A DNA stretch of 64,000 nt from Lactobacillus sp. PV012 (GTDB taxonomy: Bacteria > Bacillota > Bacilli > Lactobacillales > Lactobacillaceae): the NCBI RefSeq assembly GCF_014522325.1, contig NZ_CP041983.1, positions 1,364,001 to 1,428,000 on the forward strand. The letters run 5' to 3'. Position 1 is the stretch's first letter. Each line of letters opens with the position of its first letter. A program made the translations under genes and the position numbers. Shown one piece after another: positions 8,255-16,946 of the stretch. The notes below the pieces were generated by a model, which ran no database searches, had not been told where the DNA came from, and saw only the letters and a program-made list of their open reading frames with translations.

Positions 8255-10548
8255 TTAGTTAAGTAAGTATTTTCTTTAACATGATCCAATAAATGACTCT
8301 TGGAGCCAGTATATATTAAATCTAACTTGTACATTGCTCTTGAAGCAATCGTATAAAGAAGTTTTACTTCATCATCTTGGTGATAATTTTTTTCTGAAAC
8401 TTCCCAAGCTACTACAGCATCAAATTCTAGCCCTTTGGCTAAATAAGATGGCATAACAAGCGTTCCAGGAACTAAACGTTGATTTGCACTACCAATTAGA
8501 GTAACAGGAACTTTTCTTTGTTTTAGTTCTTCAGCAACTGCCTTAGCTTCTGCGAGCGTTTTGGTGATGATTGCTGTTGTTAAGTTCTGCTCTTCGTTTT
8601 CTTTTAATACATCTTCTAAAACTTGATAAGCTTGATCATTTTCATCACGCTGCCAAAAAGTTGGCATTGGACCAGTTCGATCAAACGATTCAATCTTTTC
8701 TCCTTGAAGCAGAATCTCCTTAGTAAAATCAGTCAATTCCTTTGTCGAACGATAAGATTTAGTTAACTGGACTACATCTGTCTTTTTAGGATCAAACAGC
8801 TTAGCAATTTGACCCAACAAAGTTTTGCTTTCATCTTTGGTGAAAATTGCTTGGTTTAAGTCCCCTAACATCGTAAAGCGTGCCCGAGGGAAATTATATT
8901 TTAAGTATGCTAACTGGAAAGGTGTATAATCTTGAATTTCATCAATAAATACATACCGCATATCAAAGTCAGTTCTCCGCCCAGTAATCAAATCATACAA
9001 GTAAAGGTAAGGTGAAATATCCGCCATTTGAATTTTACGATTCAAGAAGTTTTGTTTTACTTGCTCAACATGCTCTTGCCACTCTTCCTCAGTGATGTTC
9101 CACTTAGAAAGATCAATTAACTTAGGAACTGCACGTAGAAAGGCTAAGTATTGACCACGAATATTTAAAAAACGGTTGCGATGAATTTTTCGACTTACAC
9201 TCTTCAATTCCTTAGTAACAATTTTTTTAGCTAAAAAATGCTCTTCCTTAGCACTAGATTCAAATTCTTGTCCCGGGAAATCATATAAACTATTTAATTG
9301 TGATTGATCTAAAGATTGAATGGTTTTACTTACCCAAGATTTTTTAGTCTCTGGTTCAACCTTTCTTGCCAGCATGTCCAAAAGCTGTTCTTTAGTAGCT
9401 TCAATTCGATTAGTTAAATGATAATTTTCATTAAAACTATAGTAAATTTCCTTTATCTTTTCTTTATCAAAAAATGGTTTCTTTTTACTCTTAAAATAAA
9501 TATTTTTAAAGAGCATCCCACTCTTTTCTAAATGTTCTCCATAGCGCGTAATCGCATTAAAGAACTGCAAGGAATCTTTTAACTTAGTAATCTTTTTATC
9601 TTGGTGATTGTCTTCAAATTGTTCAAAAAGTGTCTCTACATCCATTGCTGGTACACGGCGTGAAACAAATTGCCAGTAAGTCATTTGGACCATATTTTGT
9701 TCACCCATTTCAGGAAGAACATTTTTAATGTAATCATTGAAGAGCTGATTGGGGCTGAACATGATTACCTGGCTTGAATTCAAATTACCGCGATAGCGAT
9801 ATAGTAAGTAGGCAACTCTTTGCATAATAGCACTTGTTTTACCAGAGCCCGCAGCTCCTTGAACAAAGAGTAAATCTGCATCTGTGTTACGAATAATCTT
9901 GTTTTGCTCACGTTGAATCGTCGTTACAATTGACTTCATTTGAGTGGAAGATTTCTCATTTAAGACATTTAAAAGCATCTGATCACCAATTGATTCATTG
10001 GTATCAAACATATTTTCAATCTTTCCATCTTCAATAATAAATTGACGCTTTTTGGTCATCTCAACTGTTTGTTCACCATCAGGAGCGTTATAGCTTACTT
10101 TACCCAATTTTCCATCATAATAGATAGAAGAAATTGGAGCACGCCAATCATAAACCAAAAAGTGGTCATCTTTATCCGCAAATGAGCCTAAACCAATATA
10201 AATCGTTTCACCCTCAGCTTCATCTTTTTCTTTAAAGTCTACTCGGGCAAAATAAGGTTTCTTTTCTAGGCGTTGCAAGGTTGAAAGTTGCTTAGTTGAA
10301 TGTTGCCAAGCATGTTCTCGTTCTTGCAACATTTGTTGCTGCTGGTGGATTGAAAGTGCTGTATCCATTGAAGTAGAATAGCCATCATAATCTAATTTCA
10401 AGTCATCAAAAAAATGGGCATTTAAGTTTTTTGCTTCTGATTGGGCACTCCCAATTGACTTATTTAATTCTTTTTCCTTCTTTTGGATTAAGTTTAATAC
10501 ATTATCTAAATGTTTTTGTTCAAATTGTTTTTGAGATTCTTTTACCAA
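8251..10548 (-). CDS. helD: RNA polymerase recycling motor HelD
   Basis: A UvrD/Rep-like superfamily 1 ATPase of about 765 residues. The long N-terminal coiled coil (first ~100 residues) probes the RNA polymerase secondary channel. The Walker A motif VQGAAGSGKTS lies near residue 230, Walker B near YVFIDEIQDYTP, motif III at MLGDLNQAIF and motif IV at LTKSYRST. HelD removes RNA polymerase from stalled or non-specific complexes using ATP. I chose TTG 10548, which sits 6 bases behind AGGGTGAT, rather than an upstream TTG with no ribosome binding site. It is monocistronic. Confidence 0.9.
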   Translation of the reverse strand: MVKESQKQFEQKHLDNVLNLIQKKEKELNKSIGSAQSEAKNLNAHFFDDLKLDYDGYSTSMDTALSIHQQQQMLQEREHAWQHSTKQLSTLQRLEKKPYFARVDFKEKDEAEGETIYIGLGSFADKDDHFLVYDWRAPISSIYYDGKLGKVSYNAPDGEQTVEMTKKRQFIIEDGKIENMFDTNESIGDQMLLNVLNEKSSTQMKSIVTTIQREQNKIIRNTDADLLFVQGAAGSGKTSAIMQRVAYLLYRYRGNLNSSQVIMFSPNQLFNDYIKNVLPEMGEQNMVQMTYWQFVSRRVPAMDVETLFEQFEDNHQDKKITKLKDSLQFFNAITRYGEHLEKSGMLFKNIYFKSKKKPFFDKEKIKEIYYSFNENYHLTNRIEATKEQLLDMLARKVEPETKKSWVSKTIQSLDQSQLNSLYDFPGQEFESSAKEEHFLAKKIVTKELKSVSRKIHRNRFLNIRGQYLAFLRAVPKLIDLSKWNITEEEWQEHVEQVKQNFLNRKIQMADISPYLYLYDLITGRRTDFDMRYVFIDEIQDYTPFQLAYLKYNFPRARFTMLGDLNQAIFTKDESKTLLGQIAKLFDPKKTDVVQLTKSYRSTKELTDFTKEILLQGEKIESFDRTGPMPTFWQRDENDQAYQVLEDVLKENEEQNLTTAIITKTLAEAKAVAEELKQRKVPVTLIGSANQRLVPGTLVMPSYLAKGLEFDAVVAWEVSEKNYHQDDEVKLLYTIASRAMYKLDLIYTGSKSHLLDHVKENTYLTK

Positions 10549-10753
10549 AGTTATATCACCCTTTTTATTCCTCAAAAATTTATTGCATATAATTCTAACA
10601 TATTATTACTATTTACTAAAACAATCACTCTCTAAAACTCAAGATTTTCTTAAAGGCTATTAAGTTTTACTTTAATTAATACAAACTTTTATTTTTTTAC
10701 TTTCTCTAGCGTTATAATTTACTAAAAATAATTAGAAATGTTGAGATAAGACT

Positions 10754-11425
10754 GTGAAAAGATTTTTTCGAAATATTATAATTTTAGGAATGTTAGCATT
10801 TGGGCTAACTTATGCTTATCATGCTTCGGGATCTGTCTTTGAGAAATATTTTGGAACTAACAATCCTATTCCTTATATCACAATGCAGGTTCAAAACTTT
10901 ATCAATAATAGGCAAATTCCGCAGACTGATAATGAGGATGCTGATGATACAAGTTCCCAATATCATACTTTTAATAAGCCCAGCGCCACGGTTTACATTG
11001 CCATTGAAGATCCAACTTTACGTAAAGCTTCCCAAGACGCCATCCAAATTTGGAATAATACGGGGAGTTTTACTTTTAAAACAACTACTACTAAAAATTC
11101 AGCTCAAATTGTTATGGAAACAATGAATGATGACCAAACTAATGCTGCTGGCTTAACAAGTACCTCCTATAATTCAGTCACTGGTTATTTAGTTCACGCA
11201 GTGGTTAAATTAAACGAATACTACTTACTCAATCCACGCTATGGCTATAGTAACGCTCGCATCGTTAATACGGCTGAACATGAGCTAGGACATGCAATTG
11301 GCTTAAAACACACCCAAAGTTTATCAGTAATGTATCCGCAAGGATCTTATTACACTATTCAACCTCGTGATGTTAAGTTAGTTGAAAAAATTTATCATGA
11401 AAAAAAGGCTACTTCAAATAAGTAG
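10754..11425 (+). CDS. Matrixin-like (M10 family) zinc metalloprotease, membrane-anchored or secreted
   Basis: A 223-residue protein with an N-terminal hydrophobic segment (residues 6-22) that is either a signal peptide or an anchor. The zinc-binding motif HELGHAIGLKH lies at residues 176-186, and the Met-turn SVMYP follows at 191-195. This is the HExxHxxGxxH plus Met-turn arrangement of metzincins. The catalytic domain begins near residue 77. Similar lactobacillary proteins are annotated as matrixins; targets are unknown. It starts at GTG 10754 and ends within a terminator. Confidence 0.85.
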   Translation: MKRFFRNIIILGMLAFGLTYAYHASGSVFEKYFGTNNPIPYITMQVQNFINNRQIPQTDNEDADDTSSQYHTFNKPSATVYIAIEDPTLRKASQDAIQIWNNTGSFTFKTTTTKNSAQIVMETMNDDQTNAAGLTSTSYNSVTGYLVHAVVKLNEYYLLNPRYGYSNARIVNTAEHELGHAIGLKHTQSLSVMYPQGSYYTIQPRDVKLVEKIYHEKKATSNK

Positions 11426-11431
11426 CCTTTA
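11399..11431. terminator. Bidirectional terminator
   Basis: AAAAAAGGCTACTT / AAGTAGCCTTTAA stem overlapping the stop of the protease gene, serving both convergent genes. Confidence 0.8.
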
Positions 11432-11860
11432 ATTTTGGATTTCTTTACTCTGAACTACTAAAGTCCAAATTTTGACACCAGCTCCAATTGCTAATAAAAG
11501 CCAAATCAAAAAGATTAAACTGTTAATCGAAATCATCTTCACTTGGCCTAAGATAGAATTATTTACTATTACATTAATATATAATCCACTTAAAAAACCT
11601 GCAATTTCAAATCCAATTAAATATTTAGTAACTTTATTCTTTAATGTAGGGTCTTTTTTGGAAAAGCTTAGCTTCCAAATATTGCGCAAACAATCGCTAC
11701 TACCCCAAATCATAATGGCAATTACTAAAACACTTGTCCACCAATTTGGATTACTTTTAAATTTAATAACTAAATCAAATAGGTAGTAACCAATAATTCC
11801 AATAAAAATCCCTAAAATAGCAAGATAGCTTGCTAATGTCATTTTTTCTTTTTTCGTCAT
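11429..11860 (-). CDS. Hypothetical four-helix membrane protein
   Basis: A 143-residue protein with four predicted transmembrane segments (about residues 9-31, 41-60, 80-101 and 113-134) and a positively charged loop between helices 2 and 3. I recognise no conserved motif. It is a single gene, convergent with the protease. The closest description is a lactobacillary membrane protein of unknown function. Confidence 0.55.
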   Translation of the reverse strand: MTKKEKMTLASYLAILGIFIGIIGYYLFDLVIKFKSNPNWWTSVLVIAIMIWGSSDCLRNIWKLSFSKKDPTLKNKVTKYLIGFEIAGFLSGLYINVIVNNSILGQVKMISINSLIFLIWLLLAIGAGVKIWTLVVQSKEIQN

Positions 11861-11908
11861 TTTTAGTTAGCTTTCTAATGGACTACTCCTATTTTACTAC
11901 TTTTGAAT

Positions 11909-12712
11909 TTATTGTGCGGTGCCAAACCATTTTGTTTTTAGCTTCTGCATTGTGCCGTTTCTTTGAAGAATATCAAATCCTTCGTTAATTTTTCTTTGTA
12001 AGGTCTTATCTCCTTTACGCATCCCTACCACAAAATAGTCAGCTGGCACTTGATCGTTAATAATTACTTGATAAGAATTTTTATCTTTTTGTTTGGAAAT
12101 ATAATAATTTGCATAGACTTCATCAAGTAAAATTCCTTGAATTCTACCAGCATTTAAATCTAAAAATTCATTTGGAATTGTATCATACAAAACGGTCGAT
12201 TTAGCCTGGAGCAATTTTTGTTTACCATCATACCAAGTTGCTGCAGTTGATCCTGTCTGCAAACCTATAATTTTTCCTTTCATTTGTTTAAATGAATTAA
12301 TATGGGATTTTTTCTTCACGACTAAGACTTGTCGATTTTTTAAATATGGTTTTGAAAAGGCAGTCTTTTTGGCTCTTTGCGGAGTCTTACTGTATCCATT
12401 CCAAATTAAGTCAATTGTACCGTTACGCAATTCTGTTTCTTTCATTGACCAATCAATCGGCTGAAAATCCACCTTGATACCATATAATTTAAATACCGCT
12501 TTAGCCAAATCAATATCAAAACCTACTAACTTTCCTGATTTTGTCCTAAAACCCATTGGTACAAAAGAATCATCTAACCCTACAACTACTGTCTTTCTTT
12601 TTTCAATTCGTGACCAAGTATCTTGTGTATCAGCCTTTTTTTGTAAATTTTGACAACCACTAGCTAAAAGAAAGATTCCCAATAAAACCGCTATTAATCT
12701 AATCTTCTTCAT
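11909..12712 (-). CDS. Amino-acid ABC transporter substrate-binding lipoprotein
   Basis: A type II (SBP family 3) solute-binding protein of about 267 residues. The lipobox LLASGC places the lipidated Cys at residue 20 from the ATG at 12712. The core shows VVGLDDSFVPMGFRTKSGKLVGFDIDLA, the classic amino-acid binding loop. Met start 12712 lies within the last codons of the upstream ATPase gene, with GGTGAT as ribosome binding site, so the two are coupled. It delivers a polar amino acid to the permease/ATPase encoded just upstream. The whole operon lies behind a T-box. Confidence 0.9.
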   Translation of the reverse strand: MKKIRLIAVLLGIFLLASGCQNLQKKADTQDTWSRIEKRKTVVVGLDDSFVPMGFRTKSGKLVGFDIDLAKAVFKLYGIKVDFQPIDWSMKETELRNGTIDLIWNGYSKTPQRAKKTAFSKPYLKNRQVLVVKKKSHINSFKQMKGKIIGLQTGSTAATWYDGKQKLLQAKSTVLYDTIPNEFLDLNAGRIQGILLDEVYANYYISKQKDKNSYQVIINDQVPADYFVVGMRKGDKTLQRKINEGFDILQRNGTMQKLKTKWFGTAQ

Positions 12713-13343
12713 GATTATCACCATTTACTGGAGTAATGCGTAAGACCTCGTCTGAAACTGTTTGGGCAAAATTCATATCGTGGGTAATTATGAACTGTGT
12801 ATATCCAGCCTTCTTTAAGTCTAAAATCATTTGAGTAACCTGATCACGGGTAGCCGGATCAAGTGCACTAGTTGGTTCATCATAACATAGAATCTCTGGT
12901 TTCATAGCTAAGGCACGGGCAATTGCTACTCGTTGTTTTTGTCCCCCTGATAACTGATAAGGATATTGATTTTCTCTACCAAGCATATCTAGTTGTTCTA
13001 ATAATTTTTTTGCTTCTGCTTCTGCTTGTCCTTTATCTTGTTTTAAAACTAATTCAGGAGCTAAAGTAATATTTTCTAAAACAGTTAAATTTGGAAAAAG
13101 ATTATAGTCTTGAAAAACAACTCCAACTTTTTGCTCTTGAGCTGGATTATATTCTTTCCCATCTAAAATCAATTTACCTTCATCTTTTGTTTCAAGTCCT
13201 GCTACAATTCTCAAAAGAGTCGTTTTTCCCGCTCCTGAAGGTCCCACAACTGTTAGAATTTGCCCATCTGGCAAATCAAAATTAATCTTATCTAAAATCT
13301 TTCTACCATTAAAACTCTTACCTAAGTTTTCTGCTTTTAACAT
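12699..13343 (-). CDS. Amino-acid ABC transporter ATP-binding protein
   Basis: A 214-residue ABC ATPase of the polar amino-acid uptake group. It has Walker A GPSGAGKTT (34-42), a Q-loop around VVFQDYNLFPN, signature LSGGQKQR, Walker B ILCYDEPTSALD and a switch His in ITHDMNFA. It powers import by the adjacent permease (13355-14002) and binding lipoprotein (11909-12712). It lies 11 bases after the permease gene and overlaps the lipoprotein gene, so the three form one operon. Confidence 0.93.
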   Translation of the reverse strand: MLKAENLGKSFNGRKILDKINFDLPDGQILTVVGPSGAGKTTLLRIVAGLETKDEGKLILDGKEYNPAQEQKVGVVFQDYNLFPNLTVLENITLAPELVLKQDKGQAEAEAKKLLEQLDMLGRENQYPYQLSGGQKQRVAIARALAMKPEILCYDEPTSALDPATRDQVTQMILDLKKAGYTQFIITHDMNFAQTVSDEVLRITPVNGDNHEED

Positions 13344-13354
13344 GTGCTCACATC

Positions 13355-14002
13355 CTATCTATAGTAAGAAAAGTGTGCTTCAATTTTTTTCAAAATAAGA
13401 GTACAAATTCCAATTAATGCCAGATAAATTAAGGCTACTAAAATTAAAGGAACTAATGTTACATCACGTGACATAGCAATATTTCCTGCACGCAATAAGT
13501 CTCCTAAGCCAATTACATAAACTAATGAAGAATCTTTAAACAAGTTAATAACTTCATTTCCAATTGATGGCCAAACAATTTTCATTACCTGGGGAATAAT
13601 TATTTTACGTAAGGTTTGCCAATGGGTTAATTTTAAAACTTTAGCAGCTTCATATTGTCCAGGGTCAATTGCTTGAATTCCACCACGAAAGATTTCTGCA
13701 AAATAAGCTGCATAATTGACTACAAAAGCAATCAAAGCTGCCTCAAATCTAGGAAAAGTAATTCCTAAAATTGGAAAACCATAAAAAACAAAAATTAATT
13801 GCAACAGTAAGGGTGTGCCCCGCACTACCCAAACATAAACACTTAAAATACTGGTTAGAATTTTTGATTTTGATGTTAATCCTAACCCCACAATAATTCC
13901 TAAGGGTAAGGAAAAAATAATAGTTTCAAAGAAGATTCTTAAAGTCATTACTAGTCCACTTAAAAGTGAAGGTAGTATTTCTCCAATATAATTTATAGAC
14001 AT
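13355..14002 (-). CDS. Amino-acid ABC transporter permease
   Basis: A 215-residue membrane protein of the HisM/GlnP type with about five helices. The EAA loop is EAAKVLKLTHWQTLRKIIIPQ, where it contacts the ATPase. The N-terminal stretch is typical of the polar amino-acid permease family, including VWVVRGTPLLLQLIFVFYG. It is first in the three-gene importer operon and follows directly after a T-box leader. Expression is therefore predicted to rise when one tRNA is uncharged. Confidence 0.93.
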   Translation of the reverse strand: MSINYIGEILPSLLSGLVMTLRIFFETIIFSLPLGIIVGLGLTSKSKILTSILSVYVWVVRGTPLLLQLIFVFYGFPILGITFPRFEAALIAFVVNYAAYFAEIFRGGIQAIDPGQYEAAKVLKLTHWQTLRKIIIPQVMKIVWPSIGNEVINLFKDSSLVYVIGLGDLLRAGNIAMSRDVTLVPLILVALIYLALIGICTLILKKIEAHFSYYR

Positions 14003-14028
14003 TGTTACCTGCTTTTCTAAAAATAAAA

Positions 14029-14272
14029 CCCCCTTAGACTTTAAAGTCTAAGAGGGCGACAAGTGACGCGGTTCCACCTCAATTCATAGTTTACTTACGC
14101 AAACTACCTCATTAAGTTTAATAAAACTCTTCGCTATAACGGGCTGAAACCGACTTTCTATTACAGAAAATAACTCACAGATGTGTTTTCACTAATGCAC
14201 TCGTCTTACTCGCAGCACTATAAGACTCTCTGAAGAGGTTGATTAGTTACTTGGTCTGCTCTAAGTTATCTT
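14029..14272 (-). promoter_or_regulatory. T-box leader controlling the amino-acid ABC importer
   Basis: On the minus strand the conserved T-box core GGTGGAACCGCG lies at 14078-14067. It is followed by an intrinsic terminator (14057-14029, stem around CCTCTTAGAC / GTCTAAGGGGG, then TTTT) just before the permease gene. Upstream is a long Stem I-like region with ATAACT / AGTTAT closing arms. The leader reads tRNA charging and turns on transcription by antitermination. The specifier codon is not certain. A CAC/CAT triplet near the 3' side of Stem I would fit histidine, but ATC and ACA triplets lie there too. Confidence 0.88.
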
Positions 14273-14274
14273 GA

Positions 14275-14448
14275 TTATTTTTTTGTCGACACTCTTCGAT
14301 GATGTCGAAAGTATGGAATCCAAAAAGTAATTACATATCCAATGGCTAAACCTACAAAAGTCCAAACCATGATATTTTTGACAAAGAGACCAATAATTAA
14401 GCCAATTAAGGTACACATCCCTAACACAAAAGAATTATGTTTTTGCAT
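14275..14448 (-). CDS. Small two-helix membrane protein (57 aa)
   Basis: An ORF of 57 codons with a strong AAGGAGATATTC site placed correctly before ATG 14448. It encodes two hydrophobic helices (about residues 8-22 and 27-45) and a basic C-terminus, FRHHRRVSTKK. The stop lies within a few bases of the start of the T-box leader, so it is either the first gene of the same transcript or a separate short unit just upstream. I recognise no family. Confidence 0.5.
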   Translation of the reverse strand: MQKHNSFVLGMCTLIGLIIGLFVKNIMVWTFVGLAIGYVITFWIPYFRHHRRVSTKK

Positions 14449-14561
14449 GAATATCTCCTTAAAATCTACTTTTCTATTTTATTTAATTTTACACGATAGC
14501 AAGGCTATTGACTAGCCTTAAATTTGTAATTCTTAATGGTAACCAGTATGATTTAAGTAGC

Positions 14562-14578
14562 AAGTGATGTAATCACTT
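14562..14578 (+). promoter_or_regulatory. Operator-like palindrome before nanE
   Basis: Perfect 7-bp arms AAGTGAT / ATCACTT separated by GTA, ending 5 bases before the nanE ribosome binding site. The symmetry and position suggest a repressor site, perhaps for an RpiR- or GntR-type sialic-acid regulator. Which one is inference. Confidence 0.4.
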
Positions 14579-14595
14579 ACAAAGAGGTGATATTA

Positions 14596-15285
14596 ATGAA
14601 AGCACAAGATTTTTTTGCAAAGATTAAACATGGAATAATTGTTTCTTGTCAGGCACTTCCTGGGGAACCACTTTATACCAAAGCTGGTGGAATAATGCCA
14701 CTAATGGCTAAAGCAGCGCAAATGGCTGGTGCTGTGGGTATCCGAGCCAATTCCGTTCGTGATATAAATCAAATTAGGGAAGTGGTAGATTTACCAATGA
14801 TCGGTATTATCAAACATGATTACCCACCTGAAAAGCCCTATATTACTGCAACAATGAAGGAAGTTGATGAACTTGTTAAAACTGGTGTTGAAGTAATTGC
14901 ATTTGATGCTACAAGTCGCAAACGTCATGACAATAAAAGTATCAATGAATTTATCAAAGATATCAAAAATAAGTATCCCACCCAACTTTTAATGGCTGAT
15001 ATTTCAAACTTTGAAGAAGGAAAAGCCGCCTATGAAGCTGGTGCAGATATGGTCGGAACTACTCTTTCTGGTTATACCGCTGAATCTCGCACATCTACTG
15101 AACCAGACTACGAATTAATTAAGAAATTAGTTGCTGCTAATATTCCTACTATCGCTGAAGGACGAATCCATACGCCAGAACAGCTGAAGAAAGTTGCTGC
15201 TTTAAAACCCACCGGCATTGTTATTGGTGGCGCTATAACGCGTCCTTTGCAGATTGCGAAAACATTTGTGGATGTCTTACAATAA
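14596..15285 (+). CDS. nanE: N-acetylmannosamine-6-phosphate 2-epimerase
   Basis: A 229-residue TIM-barrel enzyme converting ManNAc-6-P to GlcNAc-6-P in sialic-acid and amino-sugar use. NanE signatures include [12 protein letters not shown] near the N-terminus, GIIKHDYP, the phosphate-binding TTLSGYT and the closing [10 protein letters not shown] and VIGGAITRP segments. The ATG at 14596 follows AGAGGTG; an upstream in-frame GTG overlaps that site. The gene stands alone here, without the other nan genes, and ends in a terminator. Confidence 0.93.
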   Translation: MKAQDFFAKIKHGIIVSCQALPGEPLYTKAGGIMPLMAKAAQMAGAVGIRANSVRDINQIREVVDLPMIGIIKHDYPPEKPYITATMKEVDELVKTGVEVIAFDATSRKRHDNKSINEFIKDIKNKYPTQLLMADISNFEEGKAAYEAGADMVGTTLSGYTAESRTSTEPDYELIKKLVAANIPTIAEGRIHTPEQLKKVAALKPTGIVIGGAITRPLQIAKTFVDVLQ

Positions 15286-15317
15286 AAAAACGAAGAATTT
15301 AAAATTCTTCGTTTTTT
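15284..15317 (+). terminator. Terminator after nanE
   Basis: AAAAAACGAAGAATT / AATTCTTCGTTTTTT perfect hairpin directly after the nanE stop. Confidence 0.9.
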
Positions 15318-15352
15318 TGCGTAATTAATAATTTAGGTAATTTATTCAGCTG

Positions 15353-16114
15353 TTATTCTGCATGTACATCTGCAATTAATTCAATTGGAGCATGATCAGA
15401 TTCATCAATTGAACTTAAGATTGTAGATTTTTCAACCTTATTAGCAATATCATTAGATACTAAGAAGTAATCTAAACGCCAACCAAGGTTCTTTTCACGT
15501 GCATCTTCACGGGCGCTCCAATAAGTATATGCACGTTCATCTGGGTGAAGAGTACGGAAAGTATCTTCAAATCCTGCATCAAGTAGTTCTTGAAATTCTT
15601 TTCTTTCAGTTCCAGTAAAGCTGGCATTGTGGTGGTTTTCACTTGGTTCTGCTAAATCAATTGGTTCAGCGGCTACACTCATATCACCACCAATAATGAC
15701 TGGCTTGTTGTTAGCAAGTTTAGTTACATAATTTCTAAATGCTTGATCCCACATTACGCGGAAACTTAAACGTTGTAAATGTTCTCCAGAAAATGGAACA
15801 TAAGTATTTACATAGTAAAATTCTGGATATTCCAAAGTAATAGTTCTACCTTGTTGATCAAATTCTGGGATTCCAATTCCATAGGCAACAGTCATTGGCT
15901 TAATTTTGGTAAATACTGCAGTACCATCAAAACTTTTTTCTTTAGAATAGTTCCAATACTTGTAGTATCCAGGTAAGTCAATTTCAACTTCATCTGGAGA
16001 TAAACGAGTATCTTGCATACCAAAAATATCTGGATCTAATTCTTTGAAAGTTCCTAAAAAACCATGACGTAAGCAGGCACGAAAGCCATCAACATTCCAA
16101 GAGATGAATTTCAT
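15353..16114 (-). CDS. exoA: Exodeoxyribonuclease III / AP endonuclease
   Basis: A 253-residue EEP-family nuclease (Xth/ExoA). The N-terminal metal site is SWNVDGFRAC (Asn7). IFGMQDTRL replaces the usual LQETK-like block and has Asp where Glu is typical. Further motifs are YVPFSG, IIGGDMSVA, WRLDYFLVS (Asp) and the C-terminal SDHAPI with the catalytic His. ExoA cuts DNA 5' to abasic sites in base-excision repair. The QDTR variant occurs in lactic-acid bacterial homologs as far as I recall. Confidence 0.9.
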   Translation of the reverse strand: MKFISWNVDGFRACLRHGFLGTFKELDPDIFGMQDTRLSPDEVEIDLPGYYKYWNYSKEKSFDGTAVFTKIKPMTVAYGIGIPEFDQQGRTITLEYPEFYYVNTYVPFSGEHLQRLSFRVMWDQAFRNYVTKLANNKPVIIGGDMSVAAEPIDLAEPSENHHNASFTGTERKEFQELLDAGFEDTFRTLHPDERAYTYWSAREDAREKNLGWRLDYFLVSNDIANKVEKSTILSSIDESDHAPIELIADVHAE

Positions 16115-16245
16115 ATTTATCTACTTCTTTCTTTAAATCTTAATTCTCTGTTTCAACTTTATTGTACAAAATCAAGGGGTAAGCGTTAAATATTTCGACT
16201 TAAAATCAGTAAAAATATTTTTAATTGTTTTTTAAGTTTTATAAA

Positions 16246-16275
16246 TTGACAATGCTTATTTAAATAGAGTATTAT
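16246..16275 (+). promoter_or_regulatory. Sigma-A-type promoter of the actuator-domain gene
   Basis: TTGACA at 16246-16251 and TATTAT at 16270-16275 with an 18-base spacer, about 40 bases before the start codon. Confidence 0.6.
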
Positions 16276-16314
16276 GAAGAATAATAGATTTCAGAAAGGA
16301 GTGGTATATCCAAG

Positions 16315-16887
16315 ATGGATACTCACAAACGCCCTCCAGCCTATACTCAAGACAGTGCTGGAGTTTTACAAAATTTAAGAACTAGTTTAACTGGTTTAAG
16401 TTCCCAAGAAGCACAAAGAAGATTAGAAGAAAATGGTTCAAATGAATTAGGAGAACCTCCCCATTTCTTTTTACAAAAATTTATGGATGGTTTCCGTGGC
16501 ATCTTTATTCCAAAGTCACATCCAATTCGTCAAAAGAAACTTTCTTCTCAAGTAATGCGTGATGGTGAACTCAAAGAAATTTCAAGTAATCAATTAGTTG
16601 TTGGAGACATCGTTTATCTTGAAAAGGGTGATAATGTACCTGCTGATATTCGTTTACTTGAAACTAACAATTTACAAATCGAAGATAAAAAGCATCTCAT
16701 TTGTCAAAAAGATGCAGATGTAATTTTACCAGTAAATACTGAATTGGATGAACATGTTAACATGGCTTATCATTCAACTTGCGTAAAAAATGGAAGCGGA
16801 GTTGGAATCGTTGTTAATACTCGCTTAGATAATGCAGAAGCTCCAATTTGTTTAACTGGTGAAAGTCATTTAATTCAAACAATTTAA
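16315..16887 (+). CDS. P-type ATPase-derived protein reduced to N-terminal and actuator domains
   Basis: A 190-residue protein that aligns with the start of P2-type cation ATPases. It has a cation-ATPase N-terminal domain (residues about 14-60) and an actuator-like domain (about 75-175, with VMRDGELKEI, VVGDIVYLEKGDNVPADIRLLE and NMAYHST...GIVV). The M1-M2 membrane helices between them are missing, and no phosphorylation or nucleotide domain follows, so it cannot pump ions. TGES is absent from its normal place after NNLQIE, and a TGES appears instead at residues 181-184 near the end. It has its own promoter, ribosome binding site and terminator, so it may be expressed as a regulator or be a stable relic. 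Confidence 0.7.
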   Translation: MDTHKRPPAYTQDSAGVLQNLRTSLTGLSSQEAQRRLEENGSNELGEPPHFFLQKFMDGFRGIFIPKSHPIRQKKLSSQVMRDGELKEISSNQLVVGDIVYLEKGDNVPADIRLLETNNLQIEDKKHLICQKDADVILPVNTELDEHVNMAYHSTCVKNGSGVGIVVNTRLDNAEAPICLTGESHLIQTI

Positions 16888-16900
16888 AATTAGTAAACAA

Positions 16901-16937
16901 CAAAGGCTGACTAAGTTTAATACTTAATCAGCCTTTT
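16901..16937. terminator. Bidirectional terminator
   Basis: AAAGGCTGA-TAAG / CTTA-TCAGCCTTTTT hairpin between convergent genes. Confidence 0.85.
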
Positions 16938-16946
16938 TAAGTTTCC

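Noticed and set aside
10812..11126. Plus-strand ORF inside the protease gene
   Set aside because: It overlaps the well-supported metalloprotease frame and shows no family features.
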